A stretch of DNA of 64,000 nucleotides from assembly GCA_016293845.1 (NCBI GenBank), contig JAEDDH010000011.1, positions 1-64,000 on the forward strand. Reading direction: 5' to 3'. The DNA is from Bacteroidales bacterium. Its GTDB lineage: Bacteria; Bacteroidota; Bacteroidia; Bacteroidales; UBA3824. The translations under genes and the position numbers were made by a program. Shown here in pieces: positions 61,804-64,000 of this stretch; the first letter of the stretch is position 1; each line of letters starts with the position of its first letter. The notes under the pieces were generated by a model, which was not told the origin of the DNA, ran no database searches, and worked only from the letters and a program-made list of their open reading frames with translations.

Positions 61804-61976
61804 AATAATGATTATTACCACCATTGCATTATTGCATGCAAAGATTATTTTATATCAAAAGTCTACAAATTTGCTCAAAGCCATTATCCGCCTCAACGGA
61901 TTGTTGCTTACACCGTTGTGAAGTATGATTGTTACTGTGTTTATAGATAGTTATTCCAAACAAAAAACTCACAACA

Positions 61977-62204
61977 TCAATTGTTTGCTGTTGACTTTTT
62001 GTATCCAAATTCTAAAAGCAATTCATCTGCAAGGTATTCGTCGCTAAAACAATGCATATCCGCAACTCCGTTGCTTACAAGGTCATAGGTAACAGAATCG
62101 TAAAACATTCCCAATGCTTGTTCATACGTCAAACCTGCTTGCTCTGCAAATAGTTTTACGATGCGGGCATATTTCATTTGTAATATGGCTGGATTTGCTT
62201 GCAT
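61977..62204 (-). CDS. DUF3791 family protein (downstream copy)
   Basis: 75 aa from the ATG at 62204, chosen because it follows the DUF3990 stop as TAA-CT-ATG, the same junction as at 9311. The longer frame to 62270 overlaps DUF3990. Segments KYARIVKLFAEQAGLTYEQA and SDEYLADELLLEFGYK match the DUF3791 pattern. It is probably one of two partners of the DUF3990 protein. Confidence 0.72.
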   Translation of the reverse strand: MQANPAILQMKYARIVKLFAEQAGLTYEQALGMFYDSVTYDLVSNGVADMHCFSDEYLADELLLEFGYKKSTANN

Positions 62205-62206
62205 AG

Positions 62207-62677
62207 TTATAAACGTATGGATGATTGGAAATGGAGGTATTGGTCTAATACACGTTGTGATGTTATACAAATCTGATGATTAGGTTGTTTGAATCTAAGT
62301 TGGTCGAGTGCCTGTTCGCGGGTATAGATTCCAGAAAAGTACAAATCTACAGTATTGAATACTTGGTCGTCGGCTATACCGCCCTCGATAATGTCGTATT
62401 GTTCGTGAGGTAATCCTCGTCTACAAGCCGTAACAAAGTCGAGCCATTCACCATTGTATGCATCAAACACTTTGTGAACGCAGTTTGTACGTTCTTCGTC
62501 GAGCGAATAGGTGTTGAGTATTGCCGAATCGCCACGTCTACTGAACCGTTCGCCATATCGTTCGGCTTGCATTTGTAACGGTGTGAGATAGAATCCTTTG
62601 CCAAAGTCAAGCCTTTCGCGTGAATGTTCTATGTCTGGAGTTTGGATCTCCTCTGTTGATGTGTGATACAAAATCAT
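62207..62677 (-). CDS. DUF3990 family protein, ADP-ribosyltransferase-like
   Basis: 156 aa. It opens MILYHTSTEEIQTPDIEHSR with RLDFGKGFYLTPLQMQAERY. The YH-TS, the GFYLT turn and the Q-A-E-R helix resemble the NAD-binding core of small ADP-ribosyltransferase folds. DUF3990 proteins are suspected effector or toxin components paired with DUF3791. Here it is flanked on both sides by DUF3791 genes, overlapping the first by four bases. Enzymatic activity is inferred from fold-like motifs only. Confidence 0.78.
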   Translation of the reverse strand: MILYHTSTEEIQTPDIEHSRERLDFGKGFYLTPLQMQAERYGERFSRRGDSAILNTYSLDEERTNCVHKVFDAYNGEWLDFVTACRRGLPHEQYDIIEGGIADDQVFNTVDLYFSGIYTREQALDQLRFKQPNHQICITSQRVLDQYLHFQSSIRL

Positions 62678-62886
62678 AACGCTCCTTTTTTATGCATAAA
62701 CGACACCAAATCCTCAACTATGTATTCTTTTGAAAATGTGTGTAATATGTCGAAACACGGAACAATATAACCGTCAATAATGTCAGCATCTTGCATACGA
62801 TGGTAAATCTCTTTGGCATTTTTACCAAGATAGTCGGCTACATTGTTGATGCAGAAAATTGTGAAGGTCAATATCTTAAAATCCAT
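62674..62886 (-). CDS. DUF3791 family protein (upstream copy)
   Basis: 70 aa. Pattern FKILTFTIFCINNVADYLGK, then ILHTFSKEYIVEDLVSFMHK, as in the other two DUF3791 proteins here. Its end overlaps the DUF3990 start by four bases, so the two are translationally coupled. It starts 37 bases after the stop of the S41 protease gene, so the trio may also be read from that transcript; no consensus promoter is seen between. Confidence 0.75.
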   Translation of the reverse strand: MDFKILTFTIFCINNVADYLGKNAKEIYHRMQDADIIDGYIVPCFDILHTFSKEYIVEDLVSFMHKKGAL

Positions 62887-62923
62887 AGCGTATTATCTTT
62901 TCATTAGCACTACACATTATCTA

Positions 62924-64000
62924 TTATTTCATATCCCCAACCACATTTATAGCCTCAGAGATGTAGATGTCTTTTTCTACTTCGCCAAACCATTGGGTAA
63001 ACTTCTTGATTTTGAGGGTGTCGGAGCCACAGGCGGTTTTGTCGGCAGAGGTGAATGTGGCTGTTACGCCGGTTTTTTCTTTGCCAATTTTGCTGTACTT
63101 GTCGGCCTCGTCTTTGAGTTCTTTGAGGTGCTTGCGATATTTGTCGAAATTGAGCGAGTAGTCGGTGTCGTCGTTTTTGGCTTTTAGGCGGTGAGCGTTT
63201 TCGTCAATTTGGCGGAAAATCGGGTCGGCGCTGATGCGTTTGCGGCTGAGGTCGACTATCTTGGAGCGGTCTACGGTTTTGGTGGGTTTGTATTGTGCAC
63301 GGTCGATCACATCGTATTGAAGGGCTGTTTTGCTCTCTTTTTCGCCGGTTTCGATGTAGGTGTAGGCATCGGGAATAATGATGTCGGGAATTACGCCCTT
63401 CAACTGTGTGGTGCCTCCGCTTACGCGGTAAAATTTCTGTATGGTGAGTTTTACAGTACCGAGAGGTTTAAGGTCGTTGTAGCCGTTTACAAGTTGGTCT
63501 AAGTCGTAGAAACTCTGCACAGTACCTTTGCCATACGACGAATTGCTACCCATAATGATGGCGCGTTCGTAGTCTTGCATTGCGGCAGCGAAAATTTCAG
63601 ATGCCGACGCGCTGAAATTGTTGACCATCACTACCAACGGACCGTTGTATTTGATTTCTGCATTGTTGTCGTTGAGGGTGTTAACACGGTTGTCGCGGGT
63701 TTTTACCTGAACAATTGGACCTTTACCTACAAAAAGTCCCGACATTCTTACCACGTCTTGGAGGCTTCCTCCGCCGTTGTTTCTTAGGTCGATTACAATG
63801 CCGTCAACATTCTCTTTTTTGAGTTTTTCTACCTCAATTTCAACGTCTTTGCTGCAAAAACGTCCTGCGCGGTCGTTGAAATCGGCGTAAAATTTAGGTA
63901 GATAGATGTATCCCACTTTGGTTTTTCCATCTTTTGATTTGATTACCGACGATTTGGCGTAGGTTTCTTCGATAATAACCACGTCGCGAACGATAGGAAT
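62924..64000 (-). CDS. C-terminal processing peptidase, S41 family (partial, 5' end beyond window)
   Basis: Residues visible: 358, reading IPIVRDVVIIEETYAKSSVI at the window edge, which continues upstream of any Met in view, so the start, PDZ domain and signal sequence are outside. Present are the catalytic core GIVIDLRNNGGGSLQDVVRM, the nucleophile Ser in NNFSASASEIFAAAMQDY and the Lys in SSYGKGTVQSFYDLDQLV, then the C-terminal helical Tsp/Prc extension (RKRISADPIFRQIDENAHRL). It degrades or trims periplasmic proteins at their C-termini. Confidence 0.93.
   Translation of the reverse strand: MPIVRDVVIIEETYAKSSVIKSKDGKTKVGYIYLPKFYADFNDRAGRFCSKDVEIEVEKLKKENVDGIVIDLRNNGGGSLQDVVRMSGLFVGKGPIVQVKTRDNRVNTLNDNNAEIKYNGPLVVMVNNFSASASEIFAAAMQDYERAIIMGSNSSYGKGTVQSFYDLDQLVNGYNDLKPLGTVKLTIQKFYRVSGGTTQLKGVIPDIIIPDAYTYIETGEKESKTALQYDVIDRAQYKPTKTVDRSKIVDLSRKRISADPIFRQIDENAHRLKAKNDDTDYSLNFDKYRKHLKELKDEADKYSKIGKEKTGVTATFTSADKTACGSDTLKIKKFTQWFGEVEKDIYISEAINVVGDMK

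Noticed and set aside
61804..61976. Gap between the TPR gene and the DUF3791 operon
   Set aside because: No gene, consensus promoter or strong hairpin was seen in this stretch.
1..64000. tRNA, rRNA, CRISPR arrays and insertion sequences
   Set aside because: None was recognised by eye. A covariance-model or repeat-finder scan was not possible, so short or degenerate examples could be missed.

Overview
The window looks like a chromosomal segment of a Bacteroidales bacterium (Bacteroidota). The evidence is a SusC/SusD pair, a hybrid two-component regulator, a GH97 glycosidase, a class 3 fructose-bisphosphatase, a serine-palmitoyltransferase-like enzyme, and repeated use of the phylum's TAnnTTTG -7 promoter element. 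I found no rRNA, tRNA, CRISPR array or insertion sequence. The organism cannot be named more closely from what I can see.

Layout. 0-9 kb: an AAA ATPase with a nuclease-like C-terminus, an ABC exporter and a very large alpha-2-macroglobulin. 9.1-13.9 kb: a DUF3791 two-gene unit, a second ATPase behind a duplicated palindrome, then a YARHG protein, a SirB1-like protein and a nucleoside phosphorylase on the minus strand. 14-16 kb: GH97. 16.1-29.3 kb: one tightly packed plus-strand run that starts with dsbD and a glycosyltransferase. It continues with an acetyltransferase, two acyl carrier proteins, two KAS III enzymes each followed by a short-chain dehydrogenase, a split transketolase, an AMP-forming acyl ligase and a LuxE-LuxC fusion. 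Together these look like an uncharacterised pathway that builds, reduces and possibly ketol-extends an acyl chain. 29.3-36 kb: fbp, a chemoreceptor-like protein, an aquaporin and a DPP-IV-like peptidase. 36.4-46.9 kb: SusC/SusD, an ATPase gene broken by an in-frame TGA, and a hybrid two-component sensor-regulator.

47-54 kb: a DUF819 membrane protein, an unknown Pro/Gln-rich protein, a structured non-coding stretch, a solitary reverse transcriptase whose start codon lies inside a repeated operator-like motif, a type IIG-like restriction-modification protein with a perfect 28-bp palindrome inside its coding sequence, and a UPF0175/PIN toxin-antitoxin pair. This stretch resembles a small defence island. 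54-58.8 kb: a serine-palmitoyltransferase-like enzyme, a papain-like lipoprotein protease with a TerB-like region and acidic tail, gapA and a small basic protein. 58.8-61.8 kb: short tandem repeats, a long structured element with pseudoknot-like pairing, an unknown lipoprotein, and a TPR gene split by one extra A in an A7 run. 62-64 kb: a DUF3791-DUF3990-DUF3791 operon and the 3' part of an S41 processing protease that continues beyond the window.

The best candidates for undescribed biology are the acyl/ketol/aldehyde gene cluster (18.2-29.3 kb), the reverse transcriptase with its repeats and upstream RNA-like region, and the structured element at 59.0-59.2 kb. All functional calls are made by reading motifs, without database searches.
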